The position numbers and the translations under genes are program-made. Under the pieces are notes generated by a model that was given only the letters and a program-made list of their open reading frames with translations, did not search any database and was not told where the DNA came from. Shown here piece by piece: positions 1-8,113 of a stretch of DNA of 64,000 bases. The stretch is from assembly GCA_963756815.1 (NCBI GenBank), contig CAVWPR010000032.1, positions 1-64,000 of the forward strand, in the 5' to 3' direction. This stretch comes from JAENVU01 sp963756815 (GTDB taxonomy: Bacteria > Actinomycetota > Acidimicrobiia > IMCC26256 > JAENVU01). Within the stretch, counting starts at the first letter, position 1. Every line of letters begins with the position of its first letter.

Positions 1-134
1 CCCGACGGGCGGTCCCGCCGAGATCTCCTGCGCCCGGGTCGCGCGCCGCGGCCGGGGTACCATGCGGTCTCTGATCCGATGCGGCCAAGCCCAGGACCCC
101 GGCTTCTTCGCTTGATTGTCCCGGAGCTGCGCTG

Positions 135-1049
135 ATGACGGTGATGCAGGCACTCGGTGCCGACCTCGAGCCGTTCGTCGCCGGGTTGTACGACCGGCAT
201 CTCGCCACCGCCAAGGAATGGTTCCCGCACGAGTTCGTGCCGTGGAGCCTGGGGCGCGACTTCGGACCCGACGCGCCGTGGGACCCCGAGGGGTCGCCGG
301 TGCCGGCCCCGGTACGCGTCGCACTCCTCGTGAACCTGCTCACCGAGGACAACCTGCCGTACTACTACGCGTCGCTCAGCGTCGACGACCGTGACTCCGC
401 GTGGGCCCGCTGGACTCGCCAGTGGACCGCGGAGGAGGGCCGGCACGCGATCGTCATCCGTGACTACCTCACCGTCACCCGCTCGATCGATCCGGTGGCA
501 CTCGAGCGGGGGCGGATGCAGCAGGTCGCGAAGGGAGAGACGCCGATCTTCGACACCGTCGAAGCCGGGCTCGTCTACACCACCCTTCAGGAGCTCGCGA
601 CCCGCATCGCGCACCGCAACACGGGTGAGCTGCTCGACGACCCCGCCGGTCGCGCGGTGATGCGGCGCGTCGCAGCAGACGAGAACCTCCACCACCTGTT
701 CTACCGGGATCTCGCCACCGAGATGCTGGTGAGGGATCCGTCGTCGATGGTGGTCGCGATCGACGAGGTCGTCCGCACCTTCGCGATGCCCGGAACCGGT
801 ATCGCCGACTTCGCACGACATGCACGCACGATCGCGTCGCTGGGCGTGTACGACTTCTCCATCCACTACCACCAGATCGTGGCGCCGATGGTGTTGCAGC
901 GGTGGGACGTCGAGGCGTTGACCGGCCTCGACGACGACGCCGAGCGGGCGCGCGATCGATTGGTGCGCTTCGTCGAACGGCTCGCGAAGGCGGCGGCGCG
1001 TGCCGATGCGAAGCGCGAAGCGCGCGAAGCCGCGCTGGCCTCCCGCTGA
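135..1049 (+). CDS. Acyl-ACP desaturase (type 2 diiron fatty acid desaturase), 304 aa
   Basis: Soluble diiron enzyme expected to introduce a double bond into acyl-ACP (or acyl-CoA) chains. The ligand pattern of the FA_desaturase_2 family is visible: Glu71 in EDNLP, Glu101 and His104 in EEGRH, Glu153 in LQELAT, then Glu183 and His186/187 in DENLHH. The length is normal for actinobacterial DesA-type proteins. The ATG at 135 has a GGAG about 8 bases upstream. The C-terminus is Ala/Arg/Lys-rich. Its stop codon lies in a hairpin shared with the convergent downstream gene. The first 134 bases of the window hold no recognisable gene. Confidence 0.9.
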   Translation: MTVMQALGADLEPFVAGLYDRHLATAKEWFPHEFVPWSLGRDFGPDAPWDPEGSPVPAPVRVALLVNLLTEDNLPYYYASLSVDDRDSAWARWTRQWTAEEGRHAIVIRDYLTVTRSIDPVALERGRMQQVAKGETPIFDTVEAGLVYTTLQELATRIAHRNTGELLDDPAGRAVMRRVAADENLHHLFYRDLATEMLVRDPSSMVVAIDEVVRTFAMPGTGIADFARHARTIASLGVYDFSIHYHQIVAPMVLQRWDVEALTGLDDDAERARDRLVRFVERLAKAAARADAKREAREAALASR

Positions 1050-1063
1050 GCGGGCCGGCTCAG
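1046..1063. terminator. Hairpin spanning the stop codons of two convergent genes
   Basis: CTGAGC, six bases, then GCTCAG. The left arm contains the TGA of the desaturase and the right arm contains the stop of the reverse-strand small gene. There is no T-tract. It may act as a bidirectional terminator. The same arrangement recurs at 6816-6839 and 45253-45270. Confidence 0.45.
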
Positions 1064-1227
1064 GTCTCCGCCTCGTCGCCGGTGACCTGGACGTCGCGCC
1101 CCTCCTCCACGAGACCCTCCTCCATGAGATCGAGCTCGAAGGCCTCGCGACGCGTCGTGGGGTCCGGGTTCTCTTCGCGGACCTCCTCGGCGAGCTCCTC
1201 CACCCGCTCCTGACGTGGATCCGCCAT
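1060..1227 (-). CDS. Small acidic hypothetical protein, 55 aa
   Basis: Very acidic, hydrophilic protein with repeated Glu-Glu pairs and no Cys or hydrophobic segment. It is probably helical or disordered. The ATG (1225-1227) shares one base with the TGA of the PfpI-like gene (TGATG), which indicates translational coupling. It is the last gene of a three-gene reverse-strand mini-operon (small basic protein, PfpI protein, small acidic protein). I do not recognise the family. The coupling and the clean reading frame are the reasons for calling it. Confidence 0.55.
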   Translation of the reverse strand: MADPRQERVEELAEEVREENPDPTTRREAFELDLMEEGLVEEGRDVQVTGDEAET

Positions 1228-1784
1228 CACGACACCGCCGAGGGTGCAGTGGCGAACGTGCGGACCAGCTCCTCGCAGAACGCGGGCAGGTCGTCGGGCT
1301 TTCGGCTGCTGACGAGGCGGCCGTCGACGTGCACGCGTTCGTCCACCCAGTGCGCGCCGGCGTTCTCGAGGTCGGTCTTCAGGCTCGGCCACGACGTGAG
1401 CGTCCGGCCGTCCACCGCGCCCGCCTCGACGAGGATCCACGGCCCGTGGCAGATCACGGCCACGGGTGCCCGCGACGCCACCTCGCGGACGAGGTGCACG
1501 GCGTCGGGGTCGGTGCGGATCGCGTCGGCGTTGGCGACGCCGCCCGGCAGGACCAGCCCGTCGTAGTCGTGCGGGTCGGCCGCGGCGGTGGTGCGGTCGA
1601 CGGGGAAGCGGTCGGCCGGGTCGAGGTGATGGAACGCCTGGGCCTCGCCGGGCTTCGTCGCGATGAGCTCGGGCGTGCCGCCGGCGGCCTCGACGGCCTT
1701 CCACGGCTCGGTGAGCTCGGACTGCTCGATGCCCTCGTTCGCCACGACGAACGCGATGCGGCGGCCTTGCAGTTCGGTGGTCAT
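1227..1784 (-). CDS. DJ-1/PfpI superfamily protein (type 1 glutamine amidotransferase-like), 185 aa
   Basis: PfpI/YhbO-like fold protein of the group annotated as cysteine protease, deglycase or stress protein. The nucleophile elbow AVICHGPW gives Cys112 followed by His113, and an acidic residue (Glu17, in ANEGIEQSE) lies where the family carries its Glu. The length is typical. An ATG at 1784 has GAGGAG 6-7 bases upstream. It overlaps both neighbours by 1-4 bases. The true substrate of this family is disputed, so only the fold and active site are safe. A role in carbonyl or oxidative stress is inferred. Confidence 0.85.
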   Translation of the reverse strand: MTTELQGRRIAFVVANEGIEQSELTEPWKAVEAAGGTPELIATKPGEAQAFHHLDPADRFPVDRTTAAADPHDYDGLVLPGGVANADAIRTDPDAVHLVREVASRAPVAVICHGPWILVEAGAVDGRTLTSWPSLKTDLENAGAHWVDERVHVDGRLVSSRKPDDLPAFCEELVRTFATAPSAVS

Positions 1785-1975
1785 GTCGATCTCCTCGGTT
1801 CGGGTGCGGCGGGTACGGGTGGCGTCCCTGTGGGACGGGTGCGGGCGGTCCGGCGCCGGCGCGGGCCGCGGAGGCCCACGGTGCGCAGGATGCCGCCGTT
1901 GCGGTTCGGTGGACGCACGTCGCGCGGCCTCGGTGGCGACCGCCGTGCTGCGTCGGCCTTCGGTCGCTGCGTCAC
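1781..1975 (-). CDS. Small basic Arg/Pro-rich hypothetical protein, 64 aa
   Basis: Reading frame starting with GTG at 1975, preceded by GGGAGGAG five bases upstream, and ending with a TGA that overlaps the ATG of the PfpI-like gene (ATGA). The product is almost entirely Arg, Pro, Thr, Ala and Gly with little hydrophobic content, so it is probably disordered. No family recognised. The strong ribosome binding site and coupling support it. Low sequence complexity argues for caution. Bases 1976-2137 then form the divergent promoter region to the response regulator, with a TATGCT at 2094 as the only -10-like match seen. Confidence 0.45.
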   Translation of the reverse strand: MTQRPKADAARRSPPRPRDVRPPNRNGGILRTVGLRGPRRRRTARTRPTGTPPVPAAPEPRRST

Positions 1976-2137
1976 GGTCACTCCTCCCGGTCGGTGCGGT
2001 TGCGGTCCACGAGGGGCGTACCCGGATCGGGCGCCGTCTGATACGTGACGCACGACGCGCCGGCTCGGCGCCCGAATTCGTGCAGTTGTGCCGTATGCTC
2101 TCGGGCGGCAACGAGCGCGGTCCGGGGGGGCGAGCCG

Positions 2138-2863
2138 GTGACCCAAGGCGAGGCGTCGGAGCGCGAACGTCAGGACGGTGCCGCGGCCGTCGTCCTCGTC
2201 GTCGAGGACGACGACGGGAACCGGCTGCTGGTCCGGCGGGTGCTCGAGGAGGACGGCCACACCGTGCTCGAGTCGAGTGACGGTCCCGCGGCCCTCCAGA
2301 TGCTGCACCGCGAGCCCGTCGACGTCGTGGTGCTCGACCTCGGGTTGCCCGGGATCGACGGGCTCCAGGTGCTGTCGGAGATCCGGCGCGCGAGCGGTGT
2401 GCCCGTGCTCCTGCTCACGGCGCGACGCGAGGAGACCGAGCGCGTCAACGGGCTCGACGCGGGCGCCGACGACTACATGGTCAAGCCGTACTCGGTGAAG
2501 GAGCTCTCCGCGCGGGTCCGCGCCCTGCTCCGCCGGGCCCAGGACGCCCGCCCGGTCGAGAAGGTCGAGCTCGGGCCGGTGACGTTGGATCTGGCGGTGA
2601 AGGGTGCCCAGGTGGCCGGAACGCCGGTCGCGCTCACGCCCAAGGAGTACGCGCTGCTGGAGTTCCTCGTGGTGCAGTCGCCCCGAACGTTCAGTCGCGA
2701 GGCGCTGTTGCACCACGTGTGGGGATCCATGTCGGACTGGCAGGACGACGCGACGGTCACCGAGCACGTCCGGCGCCTGCGCGCCAAGCTCGGCGCGGCC
2801 GGGTGCCCGTCGGACTTCATCCGGACCGTCCGCGGGTTCGGCTATCTCGTCGCGAGCGACTGA
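2138..2863 (+). CDS. OmpR/PhoB-family response regulator, 241 aa
   Basis: Receiver domain at about residues 18-130 with acidic pocket residues near Glu23-Asp25, phospho-acceptor Asp67 (in VVVLDLGLPGIDG), Thr94 and Lys116 (MVKPYS). A C-terminal winged-helix DNA-binding domain spans about 140-238 (ALTPKEYALLEFL ... TVRGFGYLV). The GTG at 2138 follows a GGGGGG-GAG tract, and upstream in-frame codons lack receiver similarity. It is followed after 8 bases by a hybrid histidine kinase, its probable partner. The signal is unknown. Confidence 0.9.
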   Translation: MTQGEASERERQDGAAAVVLVVEDDDGNRLLVRRVLEEDGHTVLESSDGPAALQMLHREPVDVVVLDLGLPGIDGLQVLSEIRRASGVPVLLLTARREETERVNGLDAGADDYMVKPYSVKELSARVRALLRRAQDARPVEKVELGPVTLDLAVKGAQVAGTPVALTPKEYALLEFLVVQSPRTFSREALLHHVWGSMSDWQDDATVTEHVRRLRAKLGAAGCPSDFIRTVRGFGYLVASD

Positions 2864-2871
2864 GGGACACG

Positions 2872-3567
2872 ATGGCCGCGACGGAGGACCGGCGACGTCG
2901 AGCGGACGACCCGCCGACGGGGGGTCCGGCCGATCCCGTGGTGCCGGAGCGCCGTCGCGGGTTGCACGGCTTCAGCCAGTCGGACGAGTTCGCGGTCGCG
3001 ATCTTCGACGCCCTCGCCGAGGGTGTGCTGGTGGTCGACCACCACGGCCGCATCGTCGCGATGAACCGCAGCGCCGAGCTGCTGCTCGGCTACGAGAGCG
3101 CGACGCTCATCGGCCTCGACGTGCGCGACTCGCCGTGGGTGCTCGAGGACGAGAGCGGCCGCCGCATCGACGTGGACGAGTGGCCGATCATCGGGACCCT
3201 CGACAGCGGGCAGCCCCAGGGACGCCTCACGGTCACGGTGCGGCCCGACGGTGGGCGACGGATCATCGTCATCGTGGCGATGCCGCTGCCGCGCCCCGAC
3301 GGACGGCACTGGACCGTCGTCAGCCTCGCCGACGTCACTCGCGAGCGTCGCGCCGAGCTCGCGCTCGCCTCGTCGGAGGGTCGGTTCCGCCAGTTGGTCG
3401 AGCAGGCGCCCGACGCGGTGATCGTGGTCGACGCCGCCGGACGGATCGCCACCTGCAACCAGCGGACGGCCGAGGTGTTCGGGTACGCGCCGGTCGAGCT
3501 CGCCGGCGCGCCGATCGAGCTCCTGGTGCCCGGAGCGGTCCCGGCCCGCGCACCAGCATCGGCGTGA
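2872..3567 (+). CDS. PAS-domain hybrid histidine kinase, N-terminal part (frameshifted)
   Basis: N-terminal half of a sensor kinase: a hydrophilic leader, a first PAS domain at about residues 40-155 (FDALAEGVLVVDHHGRIV, then MNRSAELLLGYE), and a second PAS beginning at about 165 (LVEQAPDAVIVVDAAG). The frame closes at 3565 inside the second PAS. Deleting one base near 3549 (CGC-G-CAC) restores a continuous PAS and joins this to the kinase core at 3575-4870. No membrane segment is seen, so a cytoplasmic sensor is likely. I regard both entries as one gene broken by a probable sequencing error. Confidence 0.8.
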   Translation: MAATEDRRRRADDPPTGGPADPVVPERRRGLHGFSQSDEFAVAIFDALAEGVLVVDHHGRIVAMNRSAELLLGYESATLIGLDVRDSPWVLEDESGRRIDVDEWPIIGTLDSGQPQGRLTVTVRPDGGRRIIVIVAMPLPRPDGRHWTVVSLADVTRERRAELALASSEGRFRQLVEQAPDAVIVVDAAGRIATCNQRTAEVFGYAPVELAGAPIELLVPGAVPARAPASA

Positions 3568-3574
3568 CCAGTTC

Positions 3575-4870
3575 GTGGCCGCTCCGACGAGTCGGCCCAT
3601 GGGCGCCGGCGCCGATCTCTCCGGCCGTCGCAAGGACGGCAGCGAGTTCCCGATCGAGGTGAGCCTCGGCACGATCGACACGCCGGAGGGCACCCAGGTC
3701 GTGGCGATCGCGCGTGACGTCACGGAGCGTCGTCGTGCGCAGGAGATGGTCGTGGCCGACAAGGCCAAGAGCGACTTCCTCTCGCGGATGAGCCATGAGC
3801 TGCGCACACCGCTCAACTCCATCCTGGGCTTCGCCCAGCTCCTCGACATCGGCAACCCGCGCGACGACCAACGCGAGGCGCTCGAGCAGATCCAGCGGGC
3901 CGGGCATCACCTGCTCGACCTGTTGAACGACCTCCTGGAGTTCGAGCGCGTGCGCGCCGGGCACGTGTCGTTCTCCATCGAGCCGGTGAACGTGGCCGAG
4001 GTGATCGCCGAGGCGCTGTACCTCAGCGAGCCGCTCGCACGGTCGCGGGACGTGCACATCCCGACGCCGGCGCAGGACGGACCCTGGACGGGGTGGGCCC
4101 GCTGCGATCGCCTCCGCGTGCGGCAGGTCCTGTTGAACCTGTTGTCGAACGCGGTGAAGTACAACCGCCGCGACGGCACGGTGCAGGTGTCGACGACGAC
4201 GCACGACGACGAGCTGCACGTCGCGATCCGCGACACCGGCGGCGGCATCCCGGACGAGCTGCGGCCGCGCCTGTTCGCGCCGTTCGAGCGGCTGGGCAGC
4301 GATCCCACGGTCGAGGGCGCGGGCGTGGGGCTGGCGTTGTCGCAGATGCTCGTCGAGGGGATGGGCGGACGGATCCTCGTCGACTCGGTGCCGGACGTCG
4401 GCAGCACGTTCACCGTCGTGCTGCCGTCGACCGCCCCGATCGTCGACGCGGAGGTGGCCGTGCCGGAGGCGGGTGCGACGTCCGCCTTCGGCCGCGAGCT
4501 CACCGGCGTGCGGGTGCTGTGCATCGAGGACAACGCGGCGAACGTGCGCCTGATCCAGGCGATGATGGCGGTGTTCGGTGTCGCCGCGACCCTCACCGCG
4601 ACGACGGGCGCCGAGGGCATCGCGACCGCGACGCGCTCGGTGCCCGACGTGATCCTCCTCGATCTCCACCTGCCCGACCTCCCGGGGGAGGCGGTGCTGC
4701 GCCGGCTGCGGGCGGCGGAGGTGACGCAGGCGATCCCGGTCGTCGTCGTGACGGCGGACGCGAGCCCGAAGACCGCGGCCGCGCTCGTCGAGGCCGGCGT
4801 CGCGCGCTGTCTCACCAAGCCGGTCGACGCGGTGGCCCTCTACGACGCGATCGTCGCCGCCACCGCCTGA
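3575..4870 (+). CDS. Hybrid histidine kinase core with receiver domain (C-terminal part of the gene from 2872)
   Basis: Continues the second PAS (GRRKDGSEFPIEVSL), then HisKA with phospho-acceptor His74 of this fragment (SHELRTPLNSILGF), HATPase_c with N box (LLNLLSNAVKYN), G1 (DTGGGIP) and G2 (GAGVGLALS), and a C-terminal receiver domain with IEDN, Asp in ILLDLHLPD and Lys in LTKPVD. This is a multi-step phosphorelay layout; no Hpt protein is seen nearby. The adjacent OmpR-type regulator is the likely output. The apparent GTG start at 3575 is only where the frame reopens. Confidence 0.85.
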   Translation: MAAPTSRPMGAGADLSGRRKDGSEFPIEVSLGTIDTPEGTQVVAIARDVTERRRAQEMVVADKAKSDFLSRMSHELRTPLNSILGFAQLLDIGNPRDDQREALEQIQRAGHHLLDLLNDLLEFERVRAGHVSFSIEPVNVAEVIAEALYLSEPLARSRDVHIPTPAQDGPWTGWARCDRLRVRQVLLNLLSNAVKYNRRDGTVQVSTTTHDDELHVAIRDTGGGIPDELRPRLFAPFERLGSDPTVEGAGVGLALSQMLVEGMGGRILVDSVPDVGSTFTVVLPSTAPIVDAEVAVPEAGATSAFGRELTGVRVLCIEDNAANVRLIQAMMAVFGVAATLTATTGAEGIATATRSVPDVILLDLHLPDLPGEAVLRRLRAAEVTQAIPVVVVTADASPKTAAALVEAGVARCLTKPVDAVALYDAIVAATA

Positions 4871-5195
4871 TCTCGGCTCTCCGAGGGTTCTCATCGATTC
4901 AGCGCGGCCTCAGGGCGGGCCGGTCGACGCACGATGCACTCGTGCAGGCGTGGGGTCCGGGTCCGACATGTCCGTTCACGCAGTCTGACGGTCCCGGACC
5001 TCGCGTGGATCGCACCGCCGCGGACGAGGCCGGACGACGCCGGACGTGACGAGACCCCGTCACCGCGGGCTGGGCAGGGAGCTCGGGTCGACGGGGCCTG
5101 TCGAGCGACGACGCTACCGGCCGGGGCCTCGCGATGCACCCGACGCTGAGATCGTGAGAATCCGGGCGGCCCGGGTGGGAGCCGGAGGGCGACCG
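4871..5195. other. Intergenic stretch without a recognised gene
   Basis: About 325 bases between the convergent kinase and metallo-hydrolase-like genes. Short open frames exist on both strands, but they lack a ribosome binding site and any recognisable protein features. No clear hairpin terminator or repeat was seen. Confidence 0.5.
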
Positions 5196-6032
5196 TCAGC
5201 GGGCCGGGACGAGCTCGAACGGGTCGAGGCGGACCCGCGCCGCGCCCGGCACGGGCCACAGCGGCCCGATCACGAGCGCGTCGTCGCTCGCGGCGTCGTG
5301 CAACCAGCTCCGCAGCGCGCGTCCGCCGAGCTCCGGATCGTCGTGGAGCGCGAAGGGTCGCGTGAGCGCCGCCTGCATCGGCGTGACCGCGAGGTGGCCG
5401 AGGAAGAGGGCCCGGGCGTCGTCGGAGCGCACGATCAGCGTGGCGTGGCCGGGGCTGTGACCGCCGGAGAGGACGAGCTCGAGGTCTCGGGTGAGGCGAT
5501 GGGGGAGCGACACCGGCGTGACGGCTCCCTGTGCGTGCAGCTCGATCAGCGCGACGGCGTCGGCCTGCTCGCCGCGCGCGACGGTCTTGGTCCACTCCGT
5601 CTCACTCAGCACGATCGGGGCGTGCGGGAACGCCGGCCGCCAGTGGCCGTCCCCGTCGACGAGGGCGTTCATCCCGATCCCGTCGAGGTGGCTCATCACC
5701 ACCGTGTCGACCGCGTCCGGATCGAACCCTGCGTCGCGGAAGGCCGCGAACGCGGCGTCCTGATGGTCGATCGCCTCGGGTCCGGTGCGCAGGAAGCCGT
5801 CGGACGCGCCGCACGGATCGACCACGACGGTGCGCCCGTCGGACTCCACGACCCAGAACGCCTGCCCGACCCGCACCTCCTGCGGGCTCGCGCACCAGGT
5901 GCCCACTGCCCACGGAAGGGCGGCGATCTCGTCCTCGGTGAGCGCGACCGCGTCGGGAGGCAGGGTCACGTCGAAGTAGGGGACCCGGGTCAGCCGGACC
6001 GTCCCGACGTCGAACCGCTGCACCGGCGTCAC
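5196..6032 (-). CDS. Metallo-beta-lactamase-fold protein with degenerate metal site, 278 aa
   Basis: The overall sequence follows MBL-fold hydrolases of the quorum-quenching lactonase type: a leading beta sheet region, VVVDPCGA, a motif-II-like region VVMSHLDGIGMNAL, then SGGHSPGHATL and a late FLGHLAV. However, the canonical HxHxDH is reduced to HLDG, and the metal-bridging Asp of the usual AGD segment is His. Only one His of motif II and the SPGH His remain clear. It is therefore probably catalytically altered or inactive. The start is ATG at 6032. It is convergent with the sensor kinase. Confidence 0.75.
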   Translation of the reverse strand: MTPVQRFDVGTVRLTRVPYFDVTLPPDAVALTEDEIAALPWAVGTWCASPQEVRVGQAFWVVESDGRTVVVDPCGASDGFLRTGPEAIDHQDAAFAAFRDAGFDPDAVDTVVMSHLDGIGMNALVDGDGHWRPAFPHAPIVLSETEWTKTVARGEQADAVALIELHAQGAVTPVSLPHRLTRDLELVLSGGHSPGHATLIVRSDDARALFLGHLAVTPMQAALTRPFALHDDPELGGRALRSWLHDAASDDALVIGPLWPVPGAARVRLDPFELVPAR

Positions 6033-6145
6033 GTCGTCATCCTCCCATCACGGGCCGCCCCGCGGCCGTGAATTCGCGGTGCCCGCTGAGGGAAACCGTC
6101 CGCCCGCCTCATGGCGGCTCGCCCGCCGAGCCGTACGATGCACGG

Positions 6146-6820
6146 GTGCTTCCGGTCGACGACGCCGCCATCGTGGCCCTGGACGGGTTCCCGCCCAAGC
6201 CTCGATTCCGCGGGCGGCTGCACCAGTGCACGTTCTGGCTGAGCCTGCCGGCCGGCGCGGTCCTCATCCTCGCGTCGACGCACGCGTCGTCGTACGTGGC
6301 CGCGTCGTTGTACGCGGCATCGGTGGCACTGCTCTTCGGGACCTCGGCCGCGTACCACCGCGGACGGTGGTCGCCACGTATCCGCGAGCGGATGCAACGC
6401 GCCGACCACGCCATGATCTTCGTGCTCATCGCGGGCTCGTACACGCCGATCGTGCTGCTGGCGCTGCAACCGGCGTGGGGCATCACACTCCTCGCGATCG
6501 CATGGACGGTCGCCGTCGTCGGCGTGACGCTGACGTTCACCCACTGGAACTTCATGGACCGCCACAGCGGCTACCTGTACGTGGCCTTCGGCTGGGTGAT
6601 GGTGGTGGCGCTGCCGGTGATCTTCCAGGCACTGTCGGCGACCGAGATCGCGCTGTTGTTCGCTGGCGGCGTCTTCTACACGGTCGGCGCCATCCTCTTC
6701 GGCCTCCAGCGCCCGCGCCTGCGTCCGCAGACCTTCGGCTTCCACGAGCTGTGGCACGTGATGACGGTCGCCGCCGCCGGCTGCCACTACGCGCTGATCC
6801 TGATGTTGGTGCGCGCCTGA
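6146..6820 (+). CDS. Hemolysin III / PAQR-family membrane protein, 224 aa
   Basis: Seven hydrophobic segments. Conserved family features: a Ser-x-x-x-His type motif in the early helix region (GTSAAYHRGRW), Asp-His in RADHAMIF, and a late HELWH motif (FGFHELWHVM) containing putative zinc ligands. Actinobacterial homologues are annotated as hemolysin III or YqfA. Function in bacteria is linked to membrane lipid homeostasis, not proven cytolysis. I chose GTG at 6146 because upstream in-frame codons encode no conserved residues. ATG-like starts as far as 6068 are possible. Confidence 0.8.
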   Translation: MLPVDDAAIVALDGFPPKPRFRGRLHQCTFWLSLPAGAVLILASTHASSYVAASLYAASVALLFGTSAAYHRGRWSPRIRERMQRADHAMIFVLIAGSYTPIVLLALQPAWGITLLAIAWTVAVVGVTLTFTHWNFMDRHSGYLYVAFGWVMVVALPVIFQALSATEIALLFAGGVFYTVGAILFGLQRPRLRPQTFGFHELWHVMTVAAAGCHYALILMLVRA

Positions 6821-6839
6821 GCCCGACGTTCGGCTCAGG
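6816..6839. terminator. Hairpin spanning the stop codons of two convergent genes
   Basis: CCTGAGCC, eight bases, GGCTCAGG: a perfect 8-bp stem. It contains the TGA of the hemolysin III gene on one arm and the stop of the reverse-strand dehydrogenase-like gene on the other. No T-tract. Probable bidirectional terminator. Confidence 0.55.
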
Positions 6840-8052
6840 TCGCGGGGGTGCGTTCCTCGATGCCCCACGGTGAGCCGTACGCGGTGAGCAGGTCGAGGTA
6901 GGGCACCGCGTCGAACGCCTCGGGGCCGAGCACGCCGGCACCCGACCACGTCCCGGCCGCGAGCAGCTCGAGCGCGATCACCGGATTGACCGCGGTCTGC
7001 CACACCACGGCCTGGTGGCCGTACTCGGCCATGCACTCGTCGTTGTCGACCACGTGGTGCAGGTACACCTCGCGCGGCGCGCCGTCGACGCCGGTCCCGG
7101 TGACCCAGGTGCCCGCGCACGTCTTGCCGTGCATGCGCTCGCCGAGCTCGGCCGGGTTCGGCAACGTCGCGGCCACGACGTCGCGCGGGGCCACCTCGAC
7201 GTCACGCACGCGGACGGGCTTCGTGCGATCGAGTCCCGTCCGGTGCAGCGCCTCGAGGACCGCGATGAACTCGTCGCCGAGGCCGTACTTGAAGGTGACG
7301 CGGTTGCAGTCCACCCAGCGCGGGATCAACAGCACCTCTTCGTGCTCGACGTTGACGCACTCCACCGGGCCGATGCCCTGGGGGAAGACGAACGTCTCGG
7401 GCTCGGAGAACGGCGCGGTCGTGTACCAGCCGCGGTCGCGCTCCCAGATCACGGGCGGGTTCAGGCACTCCTCGATCGTCGTCCAGATCGAGAACGTGGG
7501 CGCGAAGTCGAATCCCTCGATCTCGAGGTCGGCGCCGTCGCGCACGCCGACCTCGTCGACGGTGGTGAAGAGGTGGTCGGCCGCGTAGCGCGCGAACACG
7601 TCGGAGAGGCCGGGCTCCACGCCGATGCCCACGAGGGCGAGCCGGCCCGCGGCCTCCCACCGGTCGGCGACCGCGAACTGGCCGTCGCCGAGCATCTCGC
7701 CGGTCTGGGTGTACGGGTGCTCGGGGTGGGGGTGCGACAGGTGCATCGCCATGTCGAGGTAGGTGGTCCCCGCCGCGAAGGCGCCGTCGAAGATCGGCGG
7801 GTTGAGGCGCGGGTCGCAGGCGTTGACCACGACGTCGGCGCGGGCCTCACGCGCGAGCGCGGCGACCGCGTCGGCGCGCGACGCGTCGACCGTGGCCGCG
7901 GCGAGGCGCCCGTCGTCGAGCCCGGCGACGGCACGCGTGGCGCGGTCGAGGTCGACGTCGGCGATCGTCAGCTGGTCGAAGAAGTCACGGCGGTGCGCGA
8001 TCCCGACCATTGCGGCTCCGACCCCACCGGCTCCCACCACGAGAATGCGCAC
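6835..8052 (-). CDS. Saccharopine dehydrogenase-family protein, 405 aa
   Basis: An N-terminal Rossmann fold begins with ILVVGAGGVGAAM (residues 3-15), the NAD(P) binding loop of the Sacchrp_dh_NADP family. The middle part contains VNACDPRLNPP and YLDMAMH, and the C-terminal part carries conserved segments seen in saccharopine dehydrogenase-like and carboxynorspermidine dehydrogenase-like enzymes (GVEPGLSDVFARYA, then a substrate domain). Length fits. The substrate (saccharopine, carboxynorspermidine or another amino-dicarboxylate) cannot be told from sequence. Monocistronic. Confidence 0.8.
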   Translation of the reverse strand: MRILVVGAGGVGAAMVGIAHRRDFFDQLTIADVDLDRATRAVAGLDDGRLAAATVDASRADAVAALAREARADVVVNACDPRLNPPIFDGAFAAGTTYLDMAMHLSHPHPEHPYTQTGEMLGDGQFAVADRWEAAGRLALVGIGVEPGLSDVFARYAADHLFTTVDEVGVRDGADLEIEGFDFAPTFSIWTTIEECLNPPVIWERDRGWYTTAPFSEPETFVFPQGIGPVECVNVEHEEVLLIPRWVDCNRVTFKYGLGDEFIAVLEALHRTGLDRTKPVRVRDVEVAPRDVVAATLPNPAELGERMHGKTCAGTWVTGTGVDGAPREVYLHHVVDNDECMAEYGHQAVVWQTAVNPVIALELLAAGTWSGAGVLGPEAFDAVPYLDLLTAYGSPWGIEERTPAT

Positions 8053-8113
8053 CGGCGCAGGCTAGTGAGTGCGGGTGAACGGGCCCGGCCGGTGGTCGGG
8101 CTAGCGTTCGACC

